A DNA stretch of 33,495 nt from Actinomadura kijaniata NBRC 14229 (GTDB lineage Bacteria > Actinomycetota > Actinomycetes > Streptosporangiales > Streptosporangiaceae): assembly GCF_001552175.1 (NCBI RefSeq), contig NZ_BCQR01000142.1, positions 1 to 33,495 on the forward strand. Direction: 5' to 3'. Under the pieces are notes generated by a model, which had not been told where the DNA came from, made no database searches, and saw only the letters and a list, made by a program, of their open reading frames with translations. Shown here piece by piece: positions 6,786-15,519 of this stretch. Position 1 is the stretch's first letter; each line of letters starts with the position of its first letter. The position numbers and the translations under genes were made by a program.

Positions 6786-8555
6786 TCAGGCGGCTTCCAC
6801 CAGCTCGGCCATCTCGGCGATGGTGGGGTGGTCGAACACCAGGCTCAGGGGGACCTCCACGCCCAGCGCGACGCGCAGGCGCGAGACCATGCGGTTGGCC
6901 AGCAGGGAGTGCCCGCCGAGCTCGAAGAAGTCGTCGTGCCGGCCGATGTCGCCCAGCGCGAACAGCTCCCGCCAGATCGCCGCGATCGACGCCTCGACCT
7001 CGCTGACCGGGCGCTCCTCCACGGGCTGCTCCTCCACCGGCGGGGACGCGGGGGGCGGGGACGCGTCGGGCAGGTCCCGCAGGGCCCGGCGGTCCACCTT
7101 CCCGTTGGGGTTGAGCGGCAGGCCCGGCACCGCCAGCCAGCGGTCGGGCAGCAGGTAGGCGGGCAGGGTCCCGGTCAGCCGGGACCGCACCTGCGCCAGC
7201 CGCGCGGTGACGACATGGGCGACGAGGATCTTGTCCTCGGCCGCGTCGCCCCGGACCACGACGGCCGCGTCCCGCACGTCGGGGTCGGCGCGCAGGGCCT
7301 CCTCGATCTCGGCGGGCTCCACGCGGAACCCGCGGCGCTTGACCTGGTCGTCGGCCCGGCCCAGGAACTCCAGCGCGCCGTCGGGGCGCAGGCGCACCAG
7401 GTCCCCGGTGTCGTAGAGGCGCCCGCCCGGCGTCCAGGGGTCGGGGACGAAGCGTTCGGCGGTCAGGGCCGGGTCGCCCAGGTAGCCGCGCGCCAGGCCC
7501 GCGCCGCCGACGTACAGGCGGCCCTCGGCGGCCGGGGCCAGGTCCTCGTCCAGGACGTGGACCGAGGTCGCGCGGATGGGGTGGCCGATCGCGGTGTCGT
7601 CCCCGCCGGTGACGGGGTGGGTCGTGGTGAACGTGGTCGCCTCGGTGGGGCCGTAGGCGTTGATGAGGCGGCAGCCGGGAGCGGCCTCGACGAACCGCCG
7701 GGCGTGGGTGGGTGACAGCACGTCGCCGCCGGTGAGCAGCTGCCGCATCCCCGACAGCGCCTCGGGGCACTCGTCGGCCATCAGGTGGAACAGGCCGGTG
7801 GTGAGGAACGCGGTGGTGACCCGGTGCTCCCGGATGAGGGCGCCCAGCTCGCGGACCGACGCCTGGCCCGAGGGGCTGATCACCAGGGGGGCGCCGTTGG
7901 CGAGGGCGCCCCAGATCTCGAACGTGGCCGCGTCGAAGGACGGGGAGGACATGTGCAGGACGACCTCGCCGTCGAGGTCGGCGTAGCCGGGACGGTGCAC
8001 CAGGCGGGTCACCCCGCTGTGGCGGACGGCCACGCCCTTGGGCCGGCCGGTGGAGCCGGAGGTGAACATCACGTAGGCGAGGTTGTCGGGGCCGACCCGG
8101 GGGCGGCGGCGCGGAGGCGGGGACGAGGTCGGGCCGGTGCCGGGGGTGAGCACGGTGGCCCCGGTCGCGGGCAGGCGCCCGGCCAGGTCCGGATCGGTGA
8201 CGATCACGGTGGTGCCGGTGGCGTCCACCATCAGGTCCAGGCGGTGGGCGGGGTAGGCCGGGTCCAGCGGGACGTAGTGGCCGCCCGCGCGCAGGATCGC
8301 CAGGATCGTGACGACGAACTCCGGTGAGCGTTCCAGGAACACCCCGACCGGGGTCTCCAGGGTGACGCCCGCGTGCGCCAGGCGGTCGGCCAGGTGGTCG
8401 GCGCGGGCGTTCAGCTCGCCGTAGGTGAGGCGCTGGTCGCGGTGGACGAGCGCCAGGCGGTCGGCCGGCTGGGCGGCGACCAGGTCGTGGACGCGGGGTT
8501 CGGTCGTCAGGGGTGCGGTCGTCAGGGGTGCGGTCATCAAAGGTTCGGTCATCAT
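6786..8555 (-). CDS. NRPS A-T didomain (stand-alone adenylation and carrier)
   Basis: 589 residues. The adenylation domain (about 20-490) has A3 FTSGSTGRPKG, A5 NAYGPTEATTF, A7 YDTGDLVR, A8 GRADDQVKRRGFRVEPAEIE and A10 NPNGKVDR. The carrier domain has DDFFELGGHSLL with the phosphopantetheine Ser at 550. There is no condensation domain, so it should load a starter or deliver in trans. Read against the GrsA pocket, the specificity residues are about D-A-F-F-L-G-A-T-F-K, closest to codes I recall for branched aliphatic residues (Val/Ile). This reading was done by eye. It starts at an ATG 2 nt after the flavoprotein stop, with AAGGA upstream. It is the last gene of the cluster, and the DNA beyond it belongs to the ArsR operon. 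Confidence 0.93.
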   Translation of the reverse strand: MMTEPLMTAPLTTAPLTTEPRVHDLVAAQPADRLALVHRDQRLTYGELNARADHLADRLAHAGVTLETPVGVFLERSPEFVVTILAILRAGGHYVPLDPAYPAHRLDLMVDATGTTVIVTDPDLAGRLPATGATVLTPGTGPTSSPPPRRRPRVGPDNLAYVMFTSGSTGRPKGVAVRHSGVTRLVHRPGYADLDGEVVLHMSSPSFDAATFEIWGALANGAPLVISPSGQASVRELGALIREHRVTTAFLTTGLFHLMADECPEALSGMRQLLTGGDVLSPTHARRFVEAAPGCRLINAYGPTEATTFTTTHPVTGGDDTAIGHPIRATSVHVLDEDLAPAAEGRLYVGGAGLARGYLGDPALTAERFVPDPWTPGGRLYDTGDLVRLRPDGALEFLGRADDQVKRRGFRVEPAEIEEALRADPDVRDAAVVVRGDAAEDKILVAHVVTARLAQVRSRLTGTLPAYLLPDRWLAVPGLPLNPNGKVDRRALRDLPDASPPPASPPVEEQPVEERPVSEVEASIAAIWRELFALGDIGRHDDFFELGGHSLLANRMVSRLRVALGVEVPLSLVFDHPTIAEMAELVEAA

Positions 8556-8557
8556 GG

Positions 8558-10234
8558 TCAGGTCCTTGTGAGGTGGTCGAACCGGTCGGTGTGCAGGGTG
8601 GTGTGGCTGGTGGCGGCGCGTCCCGGTTCACCGAGCCGTGACCGCAGCTCCGCCAGGCGGTGCCGGGAGGCGGCGCAGGAGACGTCGGCCAGGTCGGCGG
8701 TCGCGGGCCGGTCGGCCGAGCGGGCCAGCACGACGGTCATGCTGAGCAGCTCGGCGGCGATCGCCCCGGCGGTGGCCAGGGTGTGCTGGTCGCCGGTGTG
8801 CTGGTCCTCGGTGTGCTCGTCGCCGGTGTGCTCGTCGCCGCCGAGGCCCGCCAGCCAGTGGGCCTGGGCCGCCACGAAGGCCAGGTGGTCCCCGTTGCGG
8901 GGGGTCAGCGCCGGGTCGCGGGGCGGCGCGGTGGGCGGGTGGGTCGGGGTGGGACGGCGGGCCGAGCGGGCCGACCACAGGTCGAGCAGGAAGTCCACGC
9001 CGCCCGCCACCCGCAGGGCGCGGGCGTCGCGGAAGGCCCGTTCGACCGGCAGCGGCACGGCCCCGCGCGCGGCCTTGCTGCGCGCGGTCTCATAGCCCTC
9101 CGCGCCCAGCAGCGACACCGTGCGGTCCACGGTGCGCCAGCACAGGCGTGATGCGAGGTTCTTCACCGCGGTCAGGTCGGGCCGGGTGTCGGCGCGGTCG
9201 CCGCCCAGCAGGGACCAGGCGAGCAGCGACTCGATCGTGAACACGTCCGCCGCGGTCGCGCCGACCAGCCGCTGGATCTGGTCGTACTCGCCGAGCCCGC
9301 GGCCGTCGATGGCGCGGCGGCCCACGAAGTCGCGCGTCCACACCAGGCACGACCGGGCGATGCCGAGCGCGGTCGGGCCGACCACCAGGTTGCGGGCGGA
9401 CATGGCCAGCGCCGCGAGCGCGCCGGGGTCGGCCTCGCCCGGGCGCATCCGCCAGCCGTCGGCGGACTCGGGGAGCAGGCGGTCGGCCGGGACGCGGACG
9501 CCGGTCAGGCGCAGGGCCCCGATCTCGGCGCCGCGCAGCCCCATGAACTCGTGCCGGGCGACCACCTCCACGCCGGGCGCGTCCAGGTCGACGAAGAACA
9601 GCCGCACCTCGTCGGTGCCCTCGACGGTCGCCGAGACGTCCATCAGGTCGGCCACCGGCGCGTTGCCGATGAAGACCTTCTCGCCGGTGAGCAGGTAGGC
9701 GGCCCCGTCCTCGACCGGGACGGCGGTGGTGGCGCGGCGCCGGTTGGCGGTGCCGAGGGGTTCGGCGTCGGCGCCGCCGGAGACGATGCCCGCCGCGACC
9801 CGGTCGGCGATCAGGTCGCGGAGCGGGCCGGGCGGCAGCACCGGAAGGTAGGAGCCCGAGCCGAAGCCGTTGGTGATGGCGAGGGTGAACGCCACCGGCG
9901 CCGACCACCGGGCGGCGGCCTCCACCACGCGCGCGGCGTTCGCCCACGACAGGCCGAGGCCGCCCAGCGCCGGGTCGATCATCAGGCGCAGCAGCCCGGC
10001 CTTGGCCAGGGCCTCCTGGAGGCCCGCGGGGAGGCGGCCGGTCCGGTCGGTCTCCTCGGGGTCCACCCAGGTGTGGAGCAGGGCGGTCACGGCGGCGACC
10101 GCGGCGTCGCCCGCCGCCCGCTCCGGCTCGCTCGGCCGGGGGAAGGGGCGGACCAGGTCCCACCGGACGCGTCCGGCGAACAGCTCGTCAAACACGCTCG
10201 GCGAGCGCACGGTCGAGGTGGGTGAGCAGGTCAT
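8558..10234 (-). CDS. acyl-CoA dehydrogenase-like flavoprotein of the NRPS-PKS cluster
   Basis: 558 residues. Acyl-CoA dehydrogenase features are in order: an N-terminal helical domain (LPAGLQEALAKAGLLRLMIDPALGGLGLSW), the FAD-contacting beta domain (AYLLTGEKVFIGNA, FFVDLDAPGVEVV, EFMGLRGAEIGALRLTGVRVP), and a C-terminal helical domain ending VERAFRDARALRVAGGV. Most family members have EGT where this has GGV, so the usual catalytic Glu is absent. About 150 extra C-terminal residues follow, with a DEHT-type repeat encoded by a 15-bp minisatellite. Its position between the thioesterase and the A-T gene suggests it oxidises a carrier-bound intermediate, perhaps the A-T-loaded residue. Start ATG 10234 has GGGAG upstream and overlaps the thioesterase by 47 bp; GTG 10195 is an alternative. 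Confidence 0.88.
   Translation of the reverse strand: MTCSPTSTVRSPSVFDELFAGRVRWDLVRPFPRPSEPERAAGDAAVAAVTALLHTWVDPEETDRTGRLPAGLQEALAKAGLLRLMIDPALGGLGLSWANAARVVEAAARWSAPVAFTLAITNGFGSGSYLPVLPPGPLRDLIADRVAAGIVSGGADAEPLGTANRRRATTAVPVEDGAAYLLTGEKVFIGNAPVADLMDVSATVEGTDEVRLFFVDLDAPGVEVVARHEFMGLRGAEIGALRLTGVRVPADRLLPESADGWRMRPGEADPGALAALAMSARNLVVGPTALGIARSCLVWTRDFVGRRAIDGRGLGEYDQIQRLVGATAADVFTIESLLAWSLLGGDRADTRPDLTAVKNLASRLCWRTVDRTVSLLGAEGYETARSKAARGAVPLPVERAFRDARALRVAGGVDFLLDLWSARSARRPTPTHPPTAPPRDPALTPRNGDHLAFVAAQAHWLAGLGGDEHTGDEHTEDQHTGDQHTLATAGAIAAELLSMTVVLARSADRPATADLADVSCAASRHRLAELRSRLGEPGRAATSHTTLHTDRFDHLTRT
8780..8839. repeat. 15-bp minisatellite, four units, inside the flavoprotein gene
   Basis: Four head-to-tail units of GGTGTGCTGGTCGCC with single-base variants, at 8780, 8795, 8810 and 8825. 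On the coding strand they encode repeats of the form GD(E/Q)HT. The unit length keeps the frame, so copy number could vary without breaking the gene. Confidence 0.85.
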
Positions 10235-10934
10235 CAGGGTTCTCCCGGAAGTAGAAGTGGTCGCCGGCGAAGACGCGCAGCGTGAAGGGCCCGGTCGTGT
10301 AGTCCTCCCAGGCGGCCAGGCGCACCGCGTCCTCCCGGTCCCGGCTGCCCCCGTAGACGGTCACGGCGCAGTCGAGCGGGGGCGCCGGGGACGGGCGGTA
10401 GGAGGCGACGATCGACAGGTCGGCGCGCAGGCCGCCGAGGACCAGCCCGGCCAGTTCGGGGTCGGTGTGCAGCTCGGCGGGCAGCGGCCCGTACTCGGCC
10501 TCGACGGCGGCGATGAGCCCGGGGCCGTCCAGCGTGTGCACCGGCGGGCCGGGGCGGTGCAGGTGCGGCGCGCCGTAGGCCGACAGGAACAGCGCCCGCG
10601 GCCCCGGCCTGCCCTGCGCGCGCAGCGCCAGCGCGGTCTCGTAGGCGGCCAGCGCGCCGAGGCTGTGGCCGAAGAAGGCGTAGGGCGCCGGGCCGAAGTC
10701 GGCCTCGGCCGTCAGCGCCCCCACCAGCGCCTCCATCGTGGTCGGCGCGGGCTCGGCGAGGCGTCCGCCGCGTCCCGGCGACTGGACGCCCCACACCTCG
10801 GCCGAGGGCAGCCGGGCCGACCAGCGCAGGTACTCGCCGGCCGAGCCCCCGCTGTGGGGGAAGCAGTACAGGCGCGGCGCGGTCCCGTCCTGCCCCGGGC
10901 GGCGGAGCAGCCACCGGGATCGGGTCGCGGTCAT
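10188..10934 (-). CDS. type II thioesterase
   Basis: 248 residues, alpha/beta hydrolase of the GrsT/RifR type. YCFPHSGGSAGEY near residue 23 forms the oxyanion region. FFGHSLGALAAYE carries the nucleophile Ser at 91, and AGDHFYF supplies the catalytic His. These enzymes usually clear misprimed carrier domains. Since no module here has an integral thioesterase, this one may also release the product (inference). Its ATG overlaps the PKS stop by 4 bp, which fixes the start against the longer open frame upstream. Confidence 0.93.
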   Translation of the reverse strand: MTATRSRWLLRRPGQDGTAPRLYCFPHSGGSAGEYLRWSARLPSAEVWGVQSPGRGGRLAEPAPTTMEALVGALTAEADFGPAPYAFFGHSLGALAAYETALALRAQGRPGPRALFLSAYGAPHLHRPGPPVHTLDGPGLIAAVEAEYGPLPAELHTDPELAGLVLGGLRADLSIVASYRPSPAPPLDCAVTVYGGSRDREDAVRLAAWEDYTTGPFTLRVFAGDHFYFRENPDDLLTHLDRALAERV

Positions 10935-13900
10935 GAGGCGGGCCTTTCGGTGTCGAGGCGTTCGGTGAGCGGGTCGGTGAGCAGTTCGGTGTCGAGGAGG
11001 CGGGCCAGGCGCGCCACCGTCGGGGCCCGGAACAGGGCCCGCGCGGTGAGCGCGCGGCCGGTCGCCTCGCGGATCATCGCCAGCGCCTGGGCCGCCACCA
11101 GCGAGTCGCCGCCCAGCTCGAAGAAGTCGTCGTGCGGGCCGATCCCGTCCATCCCGAGCACGGTCGCGAAGGCGTGGGCGACCACCCGCCGGGTGCCGTC
11201 CATCCCCGCTTCCGTCTCCGGCCGCACGGGCTCCGGCTCCGGCTCCGGGTCCGGTTCTGGGGCGGGCCGGACCGCCTGGAGCGGCGGTGTGGCGGCGGGC
11301 GGGTCCAGGCGGAACGGCCTGCGCTCGAACGGGTAGGTGGGCAGCGGCGTGCGGCGGCGCGGTTCGCCGTCGTGCAGCGCGGCCCAGTCGATCTCCGCAC
11401 CCGCCTGCCACAGCCGGCCGGCCGCGGTCAGCATCGCCCGCGCGCCGCCGTCCGCCTCACTGGGGTGCGGCAGGCTCGGCAGGACGAGCCTGCCGGCGTC
11501 GGCGGCGGGGTGCCGCCGGGCGAGCGTGCCCAGGGTCCGGCCGGGCCCGATCTCCAGCAGCGGGCCGGTCTCCGCCCGGCCGAGCAGGGTCGCCAGCGCG
11601 TCGGAGAACCGCACGGTGTGGCGCAGGTGGGCGCCCCAGTAGGCGGGGTCGCACGCCTGCTCGGCGGTGACGAGCGCGCCGGTGCGGTCCGACACCCACG
11701 GCAGGGACGGCGGGCTGAGGCGCACGCGCGCCACGGCCCGTTCGAACTCGGCGACCACCGGCTCCACCAGGAAGGAGTGGGCGGCGGCGCTGATGTGCAG
11801 CACGCGGCCGTCCACGCCGTCCGCGGCCAGCCGCCGGCGCAGCGCCGTGACGTCGAGCGCGTGCCCGGCGACGACGCACTGCGCCGGGCCGTTGATCGCG
11901 GCGATCGACAGGCGGTCGCCCAGGCGGGGCAGCAGCTCCCGCTCCGGGAGCGGCACCGCGAGCATCGCGCCGTCGGGCAGGCTCTCCAGCAGCCGGCCGC
12001 GTTCGAGCACCAGGTGCAGGGCGTCGGCGACCTCCAGCACCCCGGCGATCGTGGCCGCGGCGTAGGCGCCCAGGCTGTGCCCGACCACCACGCCGGGCCG
12101 CACGCCCCAGGACCGCCAGAGCCGGGCCAGCGCGTACTCGACCGCGAACAGCGCGGGCTGGGCGATCCGCATGCTCGCCATCGCCTGCTCGGCCGCGCGG
12201 TCGCGGGCCGGGCCGGGCGGGTACAGCACGTCGCGCAGGTCCAGCCCGAGGACCGGCAGGGCGAGTTCGGCGCACCGGTCGATCTCGGCGCGGAAGACCG
12301 GCTCGTGCTCGTACAGGTCGCGCGCCATCCCCACGTGCTGCCCGCCCTGTCCGGGGAACAGGAACGCCGGGTCGGGCGGGGCCCCTCCCCCGGTGCCCGC
12401 GCCGGTCGCGGCGCCGTGGGGGCCGTCGGTGAGCGCGGCGATCGCCTGGTCGCGGTCGGCGGCGACCACGAAGGCCCGGTGCGGGAACGCGCGGCGTCCG
12501 GTCTGCAGGGTCCAGGCCACATCCCCCAGGGGCGCGCCGGCCGGTCGCAGGCCGTCGGCCAGGCGCGCGGCGGCGGCGTCCAGGGCCTGCGGGGAACGCG
12601 CCGACAGCGGCAGCAGGTGGAAGGGGCGGCGGTCCCCGGTGGGCTCCGCCACGGGCGCCTCCTCGACGATGACGTGGGCGTTGGTGCCGCCCAGGCCCAG
12701 GGAGTTGACGCCCGCGCGCCGGGGCTCGCCCGCCCGGCGCGGCCAGGGCCGCGCCACCGCGTTGACCGTGAACGGGCTCGCCGCGAAGTCGATCATCGGG
12801 TTCGGTTCGCGGAAGTGCGGGGTGGGCGGGACCAGCTCGTTGGCCAGGGCCAGCACCGCCTTGATCAGGCCGATCACGCCCGCGGCGGCGTCGGTGTGCC
12901 CGATGTTGGGCTTGACCGAGCCGAGCAGGGCGGTCCCGACGCCGGGTCCGTAGGCCTTGGCCAGCGCGCGGACCTCGATCGGGTCGCCCACGACGGTGCC
13001 GGTGCCGTGCGCCTCCACGAACCCGACCGTCGCCGGGTCGATCCCGGCCACCGCCAGCGCGGTGCGGGCGGCCCCGGCCTGGCCGTCGACGCTCGGGGTG
13101 GTGAAGCCGGGCTTGGCGGCGCCGTCGTTGTTGATCGCGGTGCCCAGCAGCACGGCGTGCACGTGGTCGCCGTCGGCCAGCGCGTCCTCCAGCCTGCGCA
13201 GCGCCACGATCCCGGCGCCGTCGGCGCCGACGGTCCCGGTCGCCGCGGCGTCGAACGCGCGGACCGTTCCGTCGGCCGACAGCACGCCGTCGTCCCCGCC
13301 GACCTCGTCGGACGGCGCGGGCCCCTTGATCGTGACGCCGCCGGCCAGCGCCAGGTCGCACTCGCCCGCCAGCAGCGCCTGCGCGGCCGTGTGCACGGCG
13401 ACCAGCGAGGTCGAGCAGGCGGTCTGGACGGTGACGGCCGGGCCGGTCAGGCCGAGCTTGTAGGCCACGCGGCTGGTCAGGAAGTCCGCGCCCGACGCCA
13501 GCCGCAGCTGCCAGTCCGAGACCCCGGGGAAGCGGCCGCGGTTGGCGCGCAGCGTGCCGAAGTGCCCGGTGTCGCCGCTGCCGCCGTACACGCCGATCAC
13601 GCCGGGGAAGGAGGCGGGGTCGTGGCCGGAGTGTTCCAGGGCCTCCCAGGCGCATTCGAGGAAGACCCGGTGCTGGGGGTCGAGCATGAGCGCCTCGCGC
13701 GGCGAGTAGCCGAAGAAGGCCGCGTCGAAGTGGTCGGCGTCGGCCACCGCGCCGTAGGCGTTGGGGTGGGCGTTCACGTGGGTGTCGGGGTGGGAGCGGG
13801 TGATGGAGTCGGTGCCTTCGGCGAGCCCCTTCCAGAACTCCCGAAGGCCGCGCGCACCGGGGAACCTCCCGGCCATGCCCACCACGGCCAGGAACGTGCC

Positions 13901-13969
13901 GTGCTCCTCGTCCCTCCCGCTCATCTCGTCCATCTCGGTCGTCTCGTTGGTCTCGTTCGTGTCGGTCAT
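10931..13969 (-). CDS. type I PKS module, KS-AT-ACP
   Basis: 1012 residues. Ketosynthase: TACSTS with Cys 185, HGTGT with His 321, NIGHT with His 358. Acyltransferase: FPGQGGQ, then GHSLGA with Ser 632. The specificity-loop segment reads ISAAAHSFLVEP (about 727-738), where malonyl enzymes usually have HAFH and methylmalonyl enzymes YASH. Carrier: DDFFELGGDSL with Ser 956. There is no KR, DH, ER, MT or TE, so one unreduced ketide unit is added and left on the carrier. A Pro-Glu linker (about 902-916) separates AT and ACP. The N-terminus is an acidic NET-rich stretch that may serve as a docking segment. ATG 13969 has GGGAG upstream and overlaps the MFS stop by 4 bp. The frame upstream of it is shadow. 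Confidence 0.95.
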   Translation of the reverse strand: MTDTNETNETTEMDEMSGRDEEHGTFLAVVGMAGRFPGARGLREFWKGLAEGTDSITRSHPDTHVNAHPNAYGAVADADHFDAAFFGYSPREALMLDPQHRVFLECAWEALEHSGHDPASFPGVIGVYGGSGDTGHFGTLRANRGRFPGVSDWQLRLASGADFLTSRVAYKLGLTGPAVTVQTACSTSLVAVHTAAQALLAGECDLALAGGVTIKGPAPSDEVGGDDGVLSADGTVRAFDAAATGTVGADGAGIVALRRLEDALADGDHVHAVLLGTAINNDGAAKPGFTTPSVDGQAGAARTALAVAGIDPATVGFVEAHGTGTVVGDPIEVRALAKAYGPGVGTALLGSVKPNIGHTDAAAGVIGLIKAVLALANELVPPTPHFREPNPMIDFAASPFTVNAVARPWPRRAGEPRRAGVNSLGLGGTNAHVIVEEAPVAEPTGDRRPFHLLPLSARSPQALDAAAARLADGLRPAGAPLGDVAWTLQTGRRAFPHRAFVVAADRDQAIAALTDGPHGAATGAGTGGGAPPDPAFLFPGQGGQHVGMARDLYEHEPVFRAEIDRCAELALPVLGLDLRDVLYPPGPARDRAAEQAMASMRIAQPALFAVEYALARLWRSWGVRPGVVVGHSLGAYAAATIAGVLEVADALHLVLERGRLLESLPDGAMLAVPLPERELLPRLGDRLSIAAINGPAQCVVAGHALDVTALRRRLAADGVDGRVLHISAAAHSFLVEPVVAEFERAVARVRLSPPSLPWVSDRTGALVTAEQACDPAYWGAHLRHTVRFSDALATLLGRAETGPLLEIGPGRTLGTLARRHPAADAGRLVLPSLPHPSEADGGARAMLTAAGRLWQAGAEIDWAALHDGEPRRRTPLPTYPFERRPFRLDPPAATPPLQAVRPAPEPDPEPEPEPVRPETEAGMDGTRRVVAHAFATVLGMDGIGPHDDFFELGGDSLVAAQALAMIREATGRALTARALFRAPTVARLARLLDTELLTDPLTERLDTERPAS

Positions 13970-15255
13970 GCGGGGCTCCCGGCCCGTACGGGCTGGTCGG
14001 CGGCCGGTTCGTCGGCCGAGGGGTAGGAGGTCAGGGCGCGCACCGGCGACAGCAGCGGCGGTACCAGGGACAGGACGGTGATCGCCCCGGCGAGCCAGAG
14101 CACGCCGCGCAGCCCCAGGGGCGCGACCAGCAGGCCGCCCAAGGCCGCGCCCAGCGGCACGGTCCCCCAGGTGATGAAGCGCAGCGTGGCGTTCATCCGC
14201 CCGAGCAGGCGGGCGGGCGTCGCCGTCTGGCACAGCGTCACCTGGACGACGTTGAACAGCACGACGCCCAGGTAGACCACGAACAGCCCGGCCGCGAACC
14301 CGGCGGCCCCGCCCGCCAGGGGGATCATCAGCGCGCCGGCGGCGAAGACCGCGACCGAGCCGATCAGGGCCCGGCCCGGCCCGAGCCGTTCGACGGCGGG
14401 CGTGCTCAGCACCGCCCCCAGCAGGCCGCCGGCGTTGCCGATCGCGAGCGCGGCGCCGACGGCTCCGGCGCTCAGGTGCAGGGTGTCGACGGCGTAGACG
14501 ACCTGGAGGGCGAGCACCGCGGCGAACGCCAGCTCGGCGGCGGCGGCGCACAGCGTGACGGGCCGCAGCAGCCGGTGCCCGAAGACGAAGCGGAGGCCCT
14601 CACTGATCTCGGCGCGCAGCCCCTGGCGCTCGGCCGGTGGCCGGGCCTTCCCGGCCCGGACGTCGTCGCGCGCCCCGCCGGGGACGCGCAGCAGGAAGAC
14701 GGCCGAGGCCAGGTAGCTCAGCACGTCCACCGCCAGCGCGACCGGGGCGGTCAGCGCCTGGATCAGGACGCCGCCCGCCGCCGGGCCCGCCAGCTGCGCC
14801 ACCGAACGCGAGCTCTCCAGCTTGGCGTTCCCGCTGGTGAGCTGCTCCTCGTCGACGATGCTCGGCAGCAGCGACAGCTGGGCGACGTCGAAGAACAGCG
14901 TGCCGAGCCCGATGGCGAACGCCACCGCGTACAGCAGCGGCATGGTCAGCATGTCGAGCGCGTAGGCGACGGGCACCGTCACCAGCGCCGCCGCCCGCAC
15001 CAGGTCGGTGGCGATCAGCACCGGGCGCAGCGGGAGCCGCTCCACCCAGGCCCCGGCGGGCAGGCCCAGCAGCAGGACCGGCACGAACTCCACCGCGGCC
15101 AGCAGGCTCACCTCCAGCGCGGAGGCTCCCAGCAGCAGCGCCACCATCGGGAAGGCCAGCATCGTCAGGTGCGTGCCCACCAGGCTGACCGAGTGGGCGG
15201 CCCACAGGTTGCGGAAGGCTCCGTTGCGCCAGATGTGGTCGGGTCGTCGTCGCAT
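13966..15255 (-). CDS. MFS transporter, probable product exporter
   Basis: 429 residues with about 12 hydrophobic helices. NLWAAHSVSLVGTHLTMLAFPMVALLL at the N-terminus and the LPAGAWVERLPLRPVLIATDLVRA loop between helices 2 and 3 match the MFS_3/EntS-like drug and siderophore exporters. It starts at an ATG 1 nt past the MbtH stop and overlaps the PKS start by 4 bp, so it is translated with the biosynthetic genes. Its likely job is export of the cluster product, which would also contribute to self-protection. Confidence 0.92.
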   Translation of the reverse strand: MRRRPDHIWRNGAFRNLWAAHSVSLVGTHLTMLAFPMVALLLGASALEVSLLAAVEFVPVLLLGLPAGAWVERLPLRPVLIATDLVRAAALVTVPVAYALDMLTMPLLYAVAFAIGLGTLFFDVAQLSLLPSIVDEEQLTSGNAKLESSRSVAQLAGPAAGGVLIQALTAPVALAVDVLSYLASAVFLLRVPGGARDDVRAGKARPPAERQGLRAEISEGLRFVFGHRLLRPVTLCAAAAELAFAAVLALQVVYAVDTLHLSAGAVGAALAIGNAGGLLGAVLSTPAVERLGPGRALIGSVAVFAAGALMIPLAGGAAGFAAGLFVVYLGVVLFNVVQVTLCQTATPARLLGRMNATLRFITWGTVPLGAALGGLLVAPLGLRGVLWLAGAITVLSLVPPLLSPVRALTSYPSADEPAADQPVRAGSPA

Positions 15256-15256
15256 G

Positions 15257-15460
15257 TCAGGCTCCCATCGCCGTGCGTACGCCGCGGGGGCGCAGGTCGG
15301 TCCAGACCGTGCGGATGTGCTCCAGGCACTCGGCCCTGGTGCCGGTCACGCCGACCTCGGCCCAGCCGCGCGGCGCGGGACGGCCGGTGGGCCACAGGGA
15401 GTACTGGTCTTCGTCGTTGCGGACCACGCTGTAGGTGCGCTGGTCGTCGTCATGAGACAT
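15257..15460 (-). CDS. MbtH-like NRPS chaperone
   Basis: 67 residues carrying the full MbtH signature: N-E-QYSLWP, PRGW, then CLEHIRTVWTDLRP. MbtH proteins bind adenylation domains and are often required for their solubility and activity. The ATG at 15460 has GAAGGA about 10 nt upstream. It lies 59 bp downstream of the C-A-T gene and 1 bp before the exporter, so both NRPS proteins of the operon are possible clients. The longer open frame upstream is antisense shadow of the C-A-T gene. Confidence 0.96.
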   Translation of the reverse strand: MSHDDDQRTYSVVRNDEDQYSLWPTGRPAPRGWAEVGVTGTRAECLEHIRTVWTDLRPRGVRTAMGA

Positions 15461-15519
15461 GGGTGGTTCGTCCTTCGTCGCTGAGGGTTTGTCGTCAGGG
15501 GGTCGGTTGCCGGGTGGGG

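Noticed and set aside
11132..14026. A 964-codon plus-strand open frame opposite the PKS gene
   Set aside because: It is antisense to unmistakable KS-AT-ACP motifs and rich in Gly/Arg/Val without domains. Long antisense frames are expected at this GC content.
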